Positions 34,641 to 47,340 are shown, counted from the stretch's first letter. The stretch: DNA of 64,000 bases from Cornus controversa (GCA_026545225.1 CM048848.1:22174806-22238805); one strand, 5' to 3'. Notes: generated from the letters alone by a model not told the origin. Program-made: numbers and translations.

Positions 34641-35529
34641 AATCCCTTCAGAGATTTGATCGTCCCCTACGGACGTTAAATTGTAGGTTTTGTATGTATT
34701 TCTATACTTTATTTGTTTTAGTTTTCTTTGATTTTAATTTTTAGTTTTAGTTTCTTAAGTTTTCTTTCAATTCTAGTTACGTTTTAATGTTTTTTCTTTG
34801 AGTTTTTGATGTATAAGTTGCTTTCGAAGGATGCCAAGAGGTGTACCGAGGTATTTGGACTCAAGACGGGTGAAAAATCGTGCTCTCGGTTGACCTTGGG
34901 CGATGGAGACTCAAAAATATCAAGTCTCGATCGACCTTGGGCGATTGAGGGTCCAGCAGGCTACCAGAAAGGGGATCGATCGCCCCAGAGGAGGGGAATC
35001 GATCGCCCCATGATTTTCCAAGAGAACACCCACCAGTAGGTGGGCGATCGATCACCCACCCTAGGGGGGATCAATCGTCCAAGCCCATGGGTGGGCTGGC
35101 CGAAAGTTTATGCTATAAATGGACTCCTTATCCTCCTATGTTACTACTACTTGCATCCTAGACCTCTTTGAGCTCCAATTCAAGTCCTACTTCAACCGGA
35201 AAATTAATTTCTTCAAGTGGTGATTATTAAACAAGAATTCAACATTGGTCATCATCATCATCAACATTAAAACCGGATCAAGAATCACTAGTCTCAAAGG
35301 AAGCTCTCACTTTTTCAAGTTCAACATCAAAGTAAGTGAAGTTTTCCTTTGGTGAAATTGTGCAATTCTTTTTGAGTGCTTTTGAAGACCAAGTTTGGGG
35401 GATCAATTTGGTGTAATTACTTGTTCGATTTGGGTGGAAAATTGCTGAAAAGAGGAGGTTGAAGGTTACAAGTTAATTGTGCACGCCAAGTGTTCGATTT
35501 AATTCCTCAACCACACTTTTTCTACTTCT
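34641..35529 (+). other. Spacer of element B between pol and ORF3
   Basis: Non-coding. It holds the palindrome group at 34971-35082 and T-rich stretches. Confidence 0.65.
34971..35082. repeat. GATCGATC palindrome group with GGGG/CCCC arms in the B spacer
   Basis: GGGGATCGATCGCCCC (34972), GGGAATCGATCGCCCC (34994), GGGCGATCGATCACCC (35042) and GGGGATCAATCGTCC (about 35066). Upstream, CTCTCGGTTGACCTTGG (34883-34899) resembles the 15-bp island with two extra bases. The arms differ from the other arrays, but the location matches the G, J and C spacers. Confidence 0.75.
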
Positions 35530-36753
35530 ATGGCACCAAAGAGAGCAAGTCACCAAGGTGCTTCAAGTTCACGTAATCCTCGCCGAGCGAGGCATGATCC
35601 GACCACAGGTTCTTCACAATCTCGTCGAGAAGGTATTCAAGAGAGATGGCATCCAAGGGCTTTGAACTTTGAAACCACGTTTGACATAGCCGAACTTTAT
35701 GGTATGTTTCCCGAGACACGATGGGGGATTTCTGACATCCGTCGTCGTCGGTCGGCATCCATTTTTGTTCCACTCTCGTCTACTATTTACCCGAGGCTTG
35801 TCAAGGTATTTTATCAGAACTTAATGCCGACACCTGATGAGCGGGATGTGCTTACTTCTTTAGTAGATGGAGCAATAGTTTGAGTGGACATGTCATCCAT
35901 TGCCATTGCCATGGGTTGTCCTCATGAGTGCCCAGATGATTTATCTCATATCTATACTCCTCTACCCGACGATTTGTCAGTGGGTAATTTGGTTGCACGT
36001 TTGTGTGCTAATCAATTTTCTGGGCCGAAAAGGAATGCAGCTTCAAAGTCTTCAATGCCAAATCATTTATGGTTCCTTGACGCTGTTCTACTCAATAATG
36101 TATGTCCAATTAGACATAAGACCGAGAGACGTCAAGAGTTCCTTAGAGCCTTATATGCTATACATTTTGGGCATTGGCTGTCATTCCCACAGATTGTCTG
36201 GGGCCAGATGGAGAAGTTCTATTCCAAGGTTGTAGCCAAGGCACCAGACAGTGCAAGTGACTGAGAGTTTCCATTCTCTACTATTATTCATTAGTTGCTT
36301 GTAGCACAGGGGTATGCAGTCCATGAGGACGAGCTTCCCTTTCCACGTGAACTTCATTATGGCACGCATGACTAGAATTTGAGCTGATCTCACATGCACC
36401 AGAGAGTCATAGCGGCGCCTGGTGAGGTATCTCGGTTGGCCCAGGGAGGAGAGCATATAGATATACCACCACCGGTGGAAGATCCTGATGAGATGGGAGC
36501 AGAGGAAGAGGAGGTGCATGCACAAGCTGGTGGCCATGATTATCAGTATTTAGAGGGACAGATTGCTGGGTTGACAGCTCAGTTTGGCACCCTACAGACA
36601 GAGGTATCCACACAGTTTGGAGCAATGAGGACTGAGATGGCAGATCATTTTCGTGACACTCGCTAAGAGCAACTAGAGATGAGGAGGATGCTGCGTGTAC
36701 TGATGCGCCAAGCAAACTTGGATCCAAATGCTCAGTCACCACCACACCCTTGA
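35530..36753 (+). pseudogene. ORF3 of element B (unknown function)
   Basis: Starts MAPKRASHQGASSSRNPRRA, a basic, Ser-rich N-terminus that could be a nuclear-localisation region. The conserved domain follows: RRRRSASIFVPLSSTIYPRL, MPNHLWFLDAVLLNNVCPI, ALYAIHFGHWLSF and IVWGQMEKF. The C-terminal part has a heptad-like segment (LEGQIAGLTAQFGTLQTEV). All parts are in one frame, with stops at 35881, 36262 and several later, including 36664. No transmembrane segment is visible, so an envelope role is not supported by sequence. Confidence 0.75.
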
Positions 36754-38400
36754 CAAGACGGTAACCATCTTTTGTATTTTATTTTATTTTTAGTTTTTAT
36801 TTTATTTTTATTATTTATTATTTTTCTTTTTTTTGTAGTTAGATTTTTATTGTAAAAAAAAAAAATATTTGAAAAATGAAAAAATATATATATATTTTTT
36901 TTTTAGGATTTTTCTCTTTCATATTTATTTTCACCCATACTATTTCACTTGATCTGTGGGGTATAGTGGTTTGTTTTGACAGGTTTTAACATCCAAGTTT
37001 GGGGGTGTGCTTTCATTGCCTTCTTACAACTTGGTGTGCTCTATTTTCTCGCCACTACTCCTTGGTCCTGGTAACATCGTTCTTATCTCTTCTCGATGCT
37101 TTAATTAGGTGTACATTGAGGACAATATACAGTTTAAGTTTGGGGGTAAGGCGATGCCTATTTTTGTGCTTAGTGCATATGGGAAAATTTGTGTGAAATT
37201 CTTTTTGTATTAGGATTTTATTTTATTTTATTTTCTTAGTTTGTTTATTTTATTTTATTTTGTTTTGTTTTTAGATAGAATGTTTTGACATTATTCAAAG
37301 GATTAATACCTTATGTAGGTGCATAACTTGCAATTTTTGAGTATGTTTTGCATTTTTGGAAACTATGGTTTAAATTAAGTGGTTTTAATCATGGTTTGCA
37401 ATAACATGTTTTGAAGTGATTAATTTTAATTTCCTTACATGCACAGACACACTAGCATAGTCTTGTGGGGTATAAACTTTGGTTTTGAGTTATTAATTTA
37501 CATATGCTTGATATTAATTAGTATCTCTTGAGAATGAGTACCGATAATGTGTTACTTGACTTCAATGAAAAAAAAAAAAAGAAGAGAAAAAAAAGTGATG
37601 AATAAGCAAATCAATTTGATCCTTTTCATGAGTAACTGGGCCTCTATGCCTCGGGAAGCACGGAGTGTTCGCGTCAAAAGTGAAAGGGTGAGAAAAGATG
37701 AGCATTGGTTGTCTTGATTTGTAGCCTGACTGATTCGAGTAATTAGGTCTTCGGGGTATCTTAAAGCCTAGTGCCCTAAAACCATCTGATTTGGGAGTCA
37801 CTGACTGAAAGCTTGCTACATGGATCTTTCAGAAAGCTTAATAAATCAAGACATTGCACAACCAATGAAGCAATGAAAAAAAAGAATGATGAAAAAAAAT
37901 TGATTGAAAAGTCATGTATTCATGTTGGGAAGTATGATTTCAATAAAGGGACCTAGTGAGTTGAAGGGGTATGTGCCTTAATATATTCAGAGCTGAGTTA
38001 TGCTACATGAGAGGACTGCTAGTTCACTTTACACGAGGAGACTAGAGTTGATTATTTTGAGATATGTTGATGTGAATTATGTGTGGGGACCATTGCTTTG
38101 AATTATAGAATTTGAAAGTCTGAAATTATTCTTGAATGCAAGTTTGTAACTATGTATTGTAATATTCTTCTTGAATTGATGTTGAAACAGAATTTTGAAT
38201 GTTTGTGGGTAACATTTCTGGAAACCCTCATGAGACTATACTCGTCCACTAGGGGGAACCTAGGGGTTTAAAGGCTTGTTGCATATGCTAAATGCAATCG
38301 TTTCTCCCATGAAAGTGGAGTTAGGTAGTTTAGTTAGTATTTGTTAGTTTCTTTTGTTTTAGTTTTGTTTTATTCTATTGCTAAGGGACTAGCAATATGT
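36754..38400 (+). other. Long tail of element B between ORF3 and 3' LTR
   Basis: Non-coding, with T- and A-rich runs. CAAGTTTGGGGGTGTGC (36992) and TTAAGTTTGGGGGTAAGG (about 37135, preceded by CATTGAGGACAATATA) are two polypurine-like blocks more than 1 kb before the real tract at 38401. The block near 37600-37860 resembles the tails of J and G (about 18780-19060 and 52030-52290). Confidence 0.75.
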
Positions 38401-38413
38401 AAGTTTGGGGGTG
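38401..38413 (+). other. Polypurine tract of element B
   Basis: AAGTTTGGGGGTG immediately precedes TGATAGGCG, the start of the 3' LTR. Confidence 0.85.
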
Positions 38414-39934
38414 TGATAGGCGTTAAATGTTACGCATTCTAGCCTCTTAACTTATGTATTTTATTCTCTTAGTGATAGATTATTTTGTGATTTTACTTTG
38501 TTTTAGTGTTTTCTGTATTTTCATGGCCTTAATGATTATTTCAGTTAAAACCAAGCTTTTGGGCTTTTAAAGAAGATATCCAAGATGGGTAGATGAAGTC
38601 TAGTTCAAGGAGAATCATTCAACCATTTATTTCAACTCAAATCAGTCCAAGGAAGAGGTCCAAGAGAATTACAGCTGGTTAAGAAGGTTTCGGGCCTGAA
38701 GCCCAAATTTGCGCATAATACAGTTTTAATCCCATTTTAGAAAACGGACCAGAAGTCTTATTTTCGAGCCTCAAATCGACATTATTTCTTTTAAAGGTTG
38801 AACGAAATTTGATTCTGCACACTTTTGTATTTCACGAAAATTCCGTAAATCGGACTTCTAGTGGGTCAAAAGTTGGGCCTAAGTCAGCAGGAAAAACCCA
38901 CCTGATTAGCGATGCGGGAAACCCTAATTTATTCCTAATTGGATTAGGACTTTGGTGTATTCCCTTGGGGAATAAAGTGAAGAATAAGAGGCTGAATTGG
39001 AGGGAGATTACAGAGAGATTACACAGAGATTGGAGAGTCTGAGAGGGTTGACAAGAGAACAGAAACATATTTGCAGAGCCATTGGAGAACGAAGTCATAC
39101 TTGTAATTCAGAAAGATGATGTCTTCTTCCTCAACAGTTGAAGCTTCTTCTTCTACCATAAGCGGCTAGTTCATCCAATAGGGTTTTGACGTAGCCCTAA
39201 CAAAGCATCATTGGTTTGATTGTTTTAATTATTGGGGACCTTTATATACATGCATAGATTGTGTAATTCAGAGGATTCTTATTATAGAATTGAGCAATAA
39301 AAGTCTTGTAAATTCAATCTCAATGATTTCTTATCTTGTCTTAGATATTTAGTTGTTGTTATTGAACTCAATCTCTCTTGTTTTCTGTGATCATGAGAGA
39401 GATTATTACACAATGGTAATCACTGAATATATTGTTAAGAGCTTTGATGGATTATGCCTAGAGAAGATGAACCATACTGCACCTTAGATTAGAGTAGTTA
39501 GGCAGATGGCCCATGCCAATCGAAGATAGTCCATGGCTTAGCCTTAATCATATGTTATCTTCTTGACGGATGAAGGTGAGCTTGTAGCCACCGACACCAC
39601 TTATGCATGATGTAATTCCCCTATAGTTGATTCAATTGACCATTGATTGTGGAGTTAGTGGTGAAGTCAAACACCCTAGATTTCTCTCATATTATCTTCA
39701 TTACCTATTTACTTTGATTTATTTTATTCTATCTTTTTAATTAGTTTAGTTTAAAAATCAGAATTCTTTTCTTAAATTTAATTAGAATTAATTCAGTATT
39801 CCAACTCATCAGACCATAATCCTTGAGGTACGATACCCCTTTCGATAGCCCTATTCTGCAAGGAATTCGTTCTATTACGAAGTGTGGAAAATTTTAATTG
39901 ATATACTTTTTGAGTCACACTCACACACGAATCA
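38414..39934 (+). repeat. 3' LTR of element B, full length (1,521 bp)
   Basis: Starts TGATAGGCG, ends CACGAATCA and is followed by ATACT. It retains the roughly 560-bp middle block lost from the 5' LTR. No clear palindrome array is present, unlike the LTRs of G, J, I and H. Confidence 0.9.
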
Positions 39935-41020
39935 ATACTCTACTCGGATAATGCTTGGCATACCATAGTCCACCTCCTCATCCCCATCCGATATACCCTC
40001 AAATGGAAAATCACTAGTAGCTGGGGTGTCCATATCCATGGCGTCATCCTTAGTTGCCTCGTGGTCACTCTCGCGCTCCTCTCGCTCTGGAGCTACTCAT
40101 GGAAGTTTACTTATGTAAAAGACCATCTTGCTCCAACTCTGGAACATAAAGTGAAGAGGAGTGCCATTGGAGATTTCAGAAGTCACAAAATGATAGCTCG
40201 CCTTCTTCAGCATGATAGCCACTTGAAAAGGAAATGGTTACTTCATCGTAACAGCTCTCGAGTTATTTTTTGTAACCAGTTGCTCCCAGACCTTATGCAT
40301 ATGCCCCCATATAACTGTTAGGATGATGAACCAACTCTCAGAATTGAGGGCATATAAGGCCATCAAGAACTCTCCTCGTCAATCTGTACTATGCCCTAGA
40401 GGATGAGCGTTTTTTTGGAAAATTATATAAAAGAACCACAATCGTTTGGGGCAGAGAGACTTACTCATGCAATTATTCTTCGGGTTGGAGAAACGGTTGT
40501 TGCACATGCCTTAAATCATGTCAAAAACTATAAGGCTCGGATCGAGCTTACGGTACCGGTAATGGTCCTCTGCCATATGAAGATCCTTGAGTTTTGCATG
40601 AGGACACCTGGTAAGGGTAGCTATATCCTCCACTGTGAAGGCAAGAGGGGTGTTATCAATATTGGTCCGCAAAGTACCCATCTCATTGGTATCAAAGGTC
40701 ATGTTCATGAAAAACACACGAACGAGCTGAGGGTAATAAATTTCAGAAGCAGGTACAAGGAGCTCGAGTAATTGGTGCTCTTCCAATACCTTAAGGGACC
40801 ATAACGTGTATGGATCCTCTATGAACGCGTCAATATCTACAATCTACTTGGGGTGGAAATCCCATTTCCCCCAATTGCCCCTCGGGACATTGCCAATGGG
40901 AGAGGATGCAACCTCAGCGCGGGTCATGATGAATCAAAAATTTGATTCAGAAATGTTCTCAAATAGTATGGGTGCACTCAGTTTTGGTAGCCCCTTCTTA
41001 GGGTCACAAATCACCAACAT
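39935..41020 (-). pseudogene. ORF3 of element C, N-terminal fragment
   Basis: Minus frame from MLVICDPKKG (41020), with a stop near 40935, through EIYYPQLVRVFFMNMTF and a degenerate version of the WFLD...KNACPLGH block. It stops at the element B junction, where the frame is resumed at 29270 by EYLSIGYECL. It is closest in pattern to ORF3 of J and G but much more decayed, with several stops and shifts. Confidence 0.7.
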
Positions 41021-41701
41021 AACTTAAACTCACTCAAATCCTCCTATAATGGTGTCTCCAACCTCCAATCCTCAAATCAAAAGCTAACAACTCCCAAAAA
41101 TTGCAACAACCCACAGTGTATTCCACACGCATCCACAAGTCACAATAAAATGGAATCACAAGTGTAACTTAAACCCTTACCGCCAAGATTCTGAATAAGA
41201 TCCTCAAAGTGGGTGTTCAAGTTTGTAATCACTCTTCAAAAATTAAAAATGATGAAGGAAGAGGATTAGAATGTTGATTTGATGATGGAAGGTGTTTTGG
41301 GGCTTTTGGACGAGAGGGAAAGAAGAGTTCGTCATGAGAGAGGGAAAGAAATGAGAGGGAGAAATGAGTGGGTTCGAATTTTAAGTGACTATGCCTGTTG
41401 TCATGTGCCCCACTTCGATGCATCGAAATTACTGGTTCAATGCATCGAAGTGTAGATGCATCGAGCATGTATCGAAAGAAAGTGTGAAAATCACTGGATT
41501 TTGAATGGATATGCGATATTTAATTATTGATGCATCGAAATAGATTTTGATGTATCTAAGGATCAATGCATCAAAATGATCATTTTGATGCATTAAAGTG
41601 CCTTAAGACTATGATGTTGCAAAATTGTCCAAGTATAAAAAAATTTGTTCAGTCGTACAAGTTACACTTCACACACTTAGATACATTTAAAATACATTCC
41701 T
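41021..41701 (-). other. Spacer of element C between pol and ORF3
   Basis: Non-coding; carries the palindrome array at 41412-41597. Confidence 0.65.
41412..41597. repeat. Palindrome array, ATGCAT core, in the C spacer
   Basis: About seven units such as CTTCGATGCATCGAAAT, TTCAATGCATCGAAG and TTTTGATGCATTAAAG. The core agrees with the LTR I and H family, which suggests, but does not prove, that C belongs to that family. Confidence 0.8.
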
Positions 41702-42095
41702 TTGGATTCGAAGGGTCACACAAAACATGATAGGATTGCAGAAATGCCAAGTTTACCGTCTACAACGAGACGTGAAAATGGATCAATTGTCCAAATATAC
41801 GGGATCCGTCAATTCGACGATATTCACGTATTCCATTTGTATTTGACTATTCATGCAAGGTTGCACTCTTTGCCCGTTAACTTTGAAGAACGTTCCATCC
41901 TTGGGATCCTTCAACTCCACTCGGAATGAAGTTTTTTGAAAAATAGGCGAAACCTAGAATTATAAAGCCAAACTCTTTAGCTTGAAGAGAGTGATTTGGC
42001 ACAGTTATGACAGTCATGAAAGGCTTTGGTTTTTGCTTTATAGATTTTCACACATTCGTACGCATCATTCCATATTTCATTCAATTTAATCAATT
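41702..42095 (-). pseudogene. Integrase C-terminus of element C
   Basis: Degenerate match to the end of Athila integrase: NDAYECVKIYKAKTKAFHD and RVWLYNSRFRLF can be read on the minus strand, with stops between. The match to the G copy (about 55710-56060) ends abruptly at 42095, where plus-strand element D begins. Confidence 0.7.
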
Positions 42096-42361
42096 GGAGT
42101 CGTTGCCTGGGACTACAGTTTAATTGCTAAAAGTAGAAGATAGAGTCTAGTTTAATTTTTATCTTAACTCATTCTTTAAATTTATTATTTGTAATTAATT
42201 TAGTTCTTACTTATTAAGTGCTACATTTTTGGTACTAATTACAATCAAAGCTTCGAGACTTAAGCTCGGACCCTTTGTGAGTATAGTATCCAATTTCTTG
42301 CGCTTAAGTGTTTAAATTTTTGTTTTATTTTTGTATATAGTTTAGATTTGGTATTATTCAC

Positions 42362-43770
42362 ATGCAAGGTAGGAGATCGTTATCATTATCTTTATTTTCG
42401 TGTGATCTTGAACTTGAAAGAACTCTCAGACAACTTAGTAGCATTCCTAGGTACACTAATTTGGTAAGAGAACATAGGAGAGAAAACATGACTCATAATA
42501 ATAATCCAAATGTTCAACTAAATCCTATTTTACCACCACCACCCCAATCGGGTGTGGAGGTTCTTCTAGATTTCTATGTTCCATCTACCTTTGCATCTCC
42601 TTCTCATATTCTTTTCTCGAATACGAGAGGAATAACTTTGAAATCCAATCATCCACTATTAATCTTCTAAACTATTTTCACGGGCTTCCTAATGAAGATC
42701 CTTATAAACACATAGATGAATTCTTAGAAGTGTGTTCAACTCTACAGTTGAATACCCAAGCTGAAGACAATTTAAGACTTCATCTTTTCCCCTTTTCACT
42801 CAAGGATAAAGCCAAACAATGGTTTAACTCCTTAGAGCCAAATTCAATTAACTCTTGGGCAAAAATACAATGAAAGTTTCTAAAGAAATACTTTCCAATG
42901 GGAAAGACTAATGATACGCGGAGAGCCATCATTGGTTTCACTCATAGGGATGGAGAAGCTTTTTACCAAACATGGGAAAGAATGAAAGACCTTTTGCGGT
43001 CATGCCCATACCATGGTATTCTCAAATGACAATTGGTGCAAGGATTCTATGATGGTTTAGGTGAGCCCCACAAAGAAATGGTAGATGCTAGTTGTGGAGG
43101 TACATTTTTTCTTAAAAGTCTCGATAAAATGTGGATTTTCTTTGAGAACTTGAGCAAAAATTCATCTCATCATTCTTCTAATGAAAGGAAGAATAAGTTA
43201 GTTGTTCCTCTTAATGCTCAAATTGAAAGTGTCTTTGAATTATGCAAAGAGCAAGCAACCGATCAAAAAATAAAAACTTTAGAAAATAAACTTAACCAAA
43301 TTATGTTGGCAGGGCCTTCTTCCTCTTCTTCTCCTCCCACTCTTCTGAATCCCACTTATGATGTGTGTTTATTCTGTGCTAGTCCTTCTCATTATATTAG
43401 GGATTGTCCTCATGCTAGTCAACATCCTAAATATAGTCAAGATCAAGTGAATGCACTCTATTCTAGGCTGGGTCAAAATTCTTATCAAAAGTCTTATAAC
43501 CTACCCAGGATAGATAGATCAAACACAATCCCAATATGGAAACCAAGGTCACTATCAAGGACCTCGGGGACCGTCAGGACAACAAGGTCCATCTCAATTC
43601 AAGTTTTTATTACACTCCTACGCAACCACCTCTTTGAGATCCCTCTATTGAAGATAAAGTTTTGGCAGCCTTCAGCAATATTGAAAGCAATATCGAAAAG
43701 ATCAATGCCCACTCACAATCCATTACAAAGATAGAATCCCAATTGGGACAACTAGTTAATGTATTGAATT
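42362..43770 (+). pseudogene. gag of element D
   Basis: Starts MQGRRSLSLSLFSCDLELER, like gag of G. A frameshift near 42635 and stops near 42871 and 43027 break it. FSLKDKAKQWFNSLEPNSI and MVDASCGGTFFLK are clear Gag landmarks. A CCHC knuckle, CLFCASPSHYIRDC, lies at about 43375-43416. The Gln/Pro-rich linker after it is frameshifted. Confidence 0.8.
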
Positions 43771-44920
43771 AGAAAGAGGGTGGAAGATTGCCTAGCCAAA
43801 TGGTGGCAAACCCTAAGGGAGGACAAGTAGTTGGTGATGCTTCCAATTCTTTGGAGTTTAATCAAGAACAAGCTAAATCAATTACTACCTTAAGGAGTGG
43901 TAGAATTCTAGAAAATTAGGTTAATAAACGAAGAGAGAAAAAATGTGAGCAACCCAAAAATCCAAAAATTCCCATTTCAAATCCAAATGATCCTCTTAAA
44001 AATCTAAATGTTTTAAAAGACAAAGAAAAGGCAATTGAAGCTGATTTTGCATTTATTCCAAATCAAGAAGCTTCATTTGAATCTTCAGTTCCATTCCCAT
44101 AAAAATTAAGGGAGCTTTCTCATTTTGGGAAGCAAGGAGAGAAACTTAAAGATATGATTGAAATTTTCAAACAAGTAAATATCAATCTTCCTCTCCTAGA
44201 TGCTATAAGGAAAATTCCCTCTTATGCCAAATTTCTTAAGAACCTATGCACGCAAAAACGTAAATCTAGGAACCAAGTTTGTAAGAAGGATCATCTAACT
44301 AAGCAAGTAAGCTTCATTCTTCAATATAACACCCCTCCAAAATTCAAAGATCTGGGTGCCCCGACAATATCTTGTGTCATTAGTGATGAAGAATTCGAGA
44401 GCACCCTCCTTGATTTGGGAGCAAGTGTTTACTTACTTTTTTACTCTGTTTACCATAAATTAGAGCTAGAAGAATTCAAGCCAACTATAGTTGTGTTGCA
44501 ACTTGCTGACCGCTCGGTAAAGCAACTCGTCATATAATTGAAGATGCTCTCATAAAAGTGGACAAATTATATTTTCTAATAGACTTCATAGTCCTTGATA
44601 CCAAACCTGTCTAGGATTCTACTAGGCATATTCCAATGATACTTGGTCATCCTTCCTTGGCTACAGCTAACGCTTGCGTTAACTGCCATACTAGGGTGAT
44701 GGACATCTCTTTTGGGAATATGATTGTAAGGTTGAACATCTTCAACACATCCTATCACACTTCCAATGACGAAAGCGAGTGCTTTTGTGTGGATATTGTG
44801 GATGAGCTGGTTGAAGAAGTGTTTCCCCAAATCTTATCTAAAGATCCTTTGGAGGCTTGTCTAAGTCAATTTAATTTCAAGGAATTTGACATCTAGCAAT
44901 CCATTGAAGATTTAAATACA
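43771..44920 (+). pseudogene. Protease region of element D
   Basis: MIEIFKQVNINLPLLDAIRK (44154) and LLDLGASVYLLFYSVYHKL (about 44408) align with the G protease region. ILGHPSLATANACVNC (44639) is the second block, in a shifted frame. Several stops separate the parts. Confidence 0.75.
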
Positions 44921-47340
44921 ATGCTTGATGCCACTATCATAAATGACTTTCCAATTTGGAAGACACTGATTGAGCCTCTTCTTACTCTTTCAAGTACTCC
45001 TCTAATTCCATCCCTTGTATCTCCCTTACAACCTGAGCTTAAGACTTTACCATCTACTCTCAAGTACATGTTTCTTGTCCCAAGTGACACTTTACCAGTC
45101 ATCAAAACTTCAAATCTAACCGATGACCAAGAGTGTTCATTCATAATGGTAAATGAGCTATAGGGTGGAGCGTTGATAATTTAAAAGGCATTGATCCTTC
45201 CATTTGTATGCACCACATATATTTGGAAGAAAATGCAAATATTTTGAGAGAGGTGCAATGTAGACTTAACCTAATATGAAATAAGTTGTCATATCATGAA
45301 AGAGGTCATCAAATTGCTAGATACCAGTATCATATACCCCATCTCTGATAGCAAGTGGGTAAGCCCCACATAAGTGGTGCCAAAGAAATCCGACATCACC
45401 GTGCTCTTAAATGAACAAGGAGAGTTGGTTCCTCAACACACAATCACCGCCTGGCGGGTGTGTATTGATTATAGGTAGCTAAATTATTCCACTAGGAAAG
45501 TTCATTTTTACTTCTATTCATAGACCAAATCCTAGAGAGGCTTGCGGGCCAAAGCTTCTATTGGTTTTTAGATGGATAATATGGTAATAATCAAGTAGCA
45601 ATAGACCCGCAAGACCAAAAAAAACTACCTTCATATATCCTATGAAACATTTGCTTATAGATGCATGTCCTTTGGGCCATGTAATTCACCGGTAACCTTT
45701 CAACGGTGTATAATGTCTATTTTTTTGGGCATGGTGGAAAAGTTCCTTGAAGTGTTGATGGAGGAATTTTTAGTCTTTGGATCTTCGTTTGAGTCATGCT
45801 TGCAAAATCTTACACTTGTACTTAAGTGTTGTAAAGACACGAATCTCATTCTTAGTTAGAAAAAGAGCCATTTCATGGTTCAAGAGGGAATTGTCCTTGG
45901 GCATATTGTGTCCAAAAAAGGTATAGAAGTTGATAGAGCTAAGGTTGAACTCATCTCTAAACTTCCTCTACCTTCATCGGTGAGGGGCATTTGTCCATTC
46001 CTTGGTCATGCGAGATTTTACCACCATTTCATCAAAGACTTTAGTAAGATTTCTCAACCTTTATGTTAGCTTCTTGAGAAAGACACTCCATTCAACTTTG
46101 ATGAAGCATGCTTTAAGTCTTTGAGACTCTCCTTGCACTTCTATCAACTGCTCCAATTCTTCTCCCTCCAAATTGGGTTCTCCTATTTGAGATAATGTGT
46201 GAGGCATCCAATTATGTGATGGGTGCAGTCCTAGGGTAACGTGTAGACAATTTGCTATATGTTATTTACTATGCAAGTAAATCCCTTTCTGATTCTCAAA
46301 TGAATTATACCACAATGGAAAGGAATTACTTACAATAGTCTATGCTTTGGATAAATTTAGATCATACCTTTTAGGATCCAAAGTAATTATCTTCTCTGAT
46401 CATTCCACCCTAAGGCATTTATTGGCTAGAAAGGATACAAAACCTCAGCTGATCCGATTGGTTCTCTTATTACAAGAGTTTGATTTTGAGATCTAGGACG
46501 AAAAGGGTACCGAGAATGTGGTCGCCGATCATTTATCTCGGGTTCTTGTTGAGTGCCATCAGGATCCCATTCTAGTTTGCTAGTCCTTCCCTGATGAGCA
46601 ACTTTTTGAGGTCACTCATGAGAAACTTCCATGGTATGTTGATATTGTTAATTTCCTAGCTACTGAGAAGATCCCATCTTATTAGTCAAAACAAGAAAAA
46701 AATCGCTTCCATTCCCAAGTCTGTTCATATTTTTGGGATGATCGTCACCTTTTCAAGTATTACCCCAACCAAATATCTGCCGATGTGTGCCCGGGAGTGA
46801 GAGTCATAGAATTCTTACAAAAATTTATGCCATACACTAGAATGTAGAGGTCATTTCAGTGCTCGAAAGACCGCTTCCAAAATTCTTCAATGTGGTTTCT
46901 TCTGGCCAACCATACATTGGGATACATACTTATTTTGCCGCTCGTGTGAACGATGTCAGCGCCTTGGCGTTATGTCCCATAGAGATATGATGCCTTTGAA
47001 CCCTATTCTGATCATTGATATCTTCGATGTTTAGGGCATTGACTTTATGGATCCATTTCCAAAATCCTTCGATTTTGAGTTCATAATCGTGGCAGTGGAT
47101 TATGTATCTAAATGGATTAAGGCCTTGGCTACCAAAACCAATGACCACGCAGTCCTAGTCAAGTTCATTCAAACTAACATATTCAATCATTTTAGTACAC
47201 CCTGAGCCATCATCAGTGACGGAGGTAAACATTTTTGCAACTAGTACCTACGAACCTTGCTACTCAAATACTTTGTCACTCACAAGGTGTGCACACCTTA
47301 CCACCCTCAAACGAGTGGTCAAATGGAAGTATCTAATAGG
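44921..47340 (+). pseudogene. RT, RNase H and partial integrase of element D
   Basis: RT landmarks are readable only in pieces. The active-site motif reads EVLMEEFLVFGSS at about 45750, so the catalytic MDD has become MEE. RNase H (about 46190-46540) and the start of integrase ([15 protein letters not shown] at about 46947) can be followed through stops. The integrase text breaks at QMEVSNREI, at the GGGAAATTACAC junction with LTR sequence. Confidence 0.8.

Larger units (their letters stand above)
29271..39934 (+). mobile_element. Element B: Athila-like element without integrase
   Basis: LTRs at 29271-30231 and 38414-39934 with a perfect ATACT duplication (29266-29270 and 39935-39939). Order: LTR, tRNA-Asp-type primer site, gag, protease, RT, RNase H, the very end of integrase, spacer with palindromes, ORF3, long tail, polypurine tract, LTR. 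Shared LTR parts differ by roughly 4 percent by eye. The 5' LTR lacks about 560 bp present in the 3' LTR (about 38936-39497). Integrase is deleted, so the copy is not autonomous. Confidence 0.93.
15975..42095 (-). mobile_element. Element C: old Athila-like element, broken by nested insertions
   Basis: Minus-strand pieces, separated by younger insertions, together form the 3' half of an Athila-like element: end of integrase (41702-42095), spacer with palindrome array, ORF3 (39935-41020, 29172-29270, 26052-26177) and the post-ORF3 tail (25759-26051 and 15975-16502). The tail pieces resemble the same region of J and G, including a phrase near 16215 with AAATTTAGGGCAAGA. No LTR of C was identified; the left end abuts a Copia scrap and the right end abuts element D. 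Removing solo LTR I, the A-like solo LTR and B, each with one target-duplication copy, rejoins the pieces. Confidence 0.75.
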
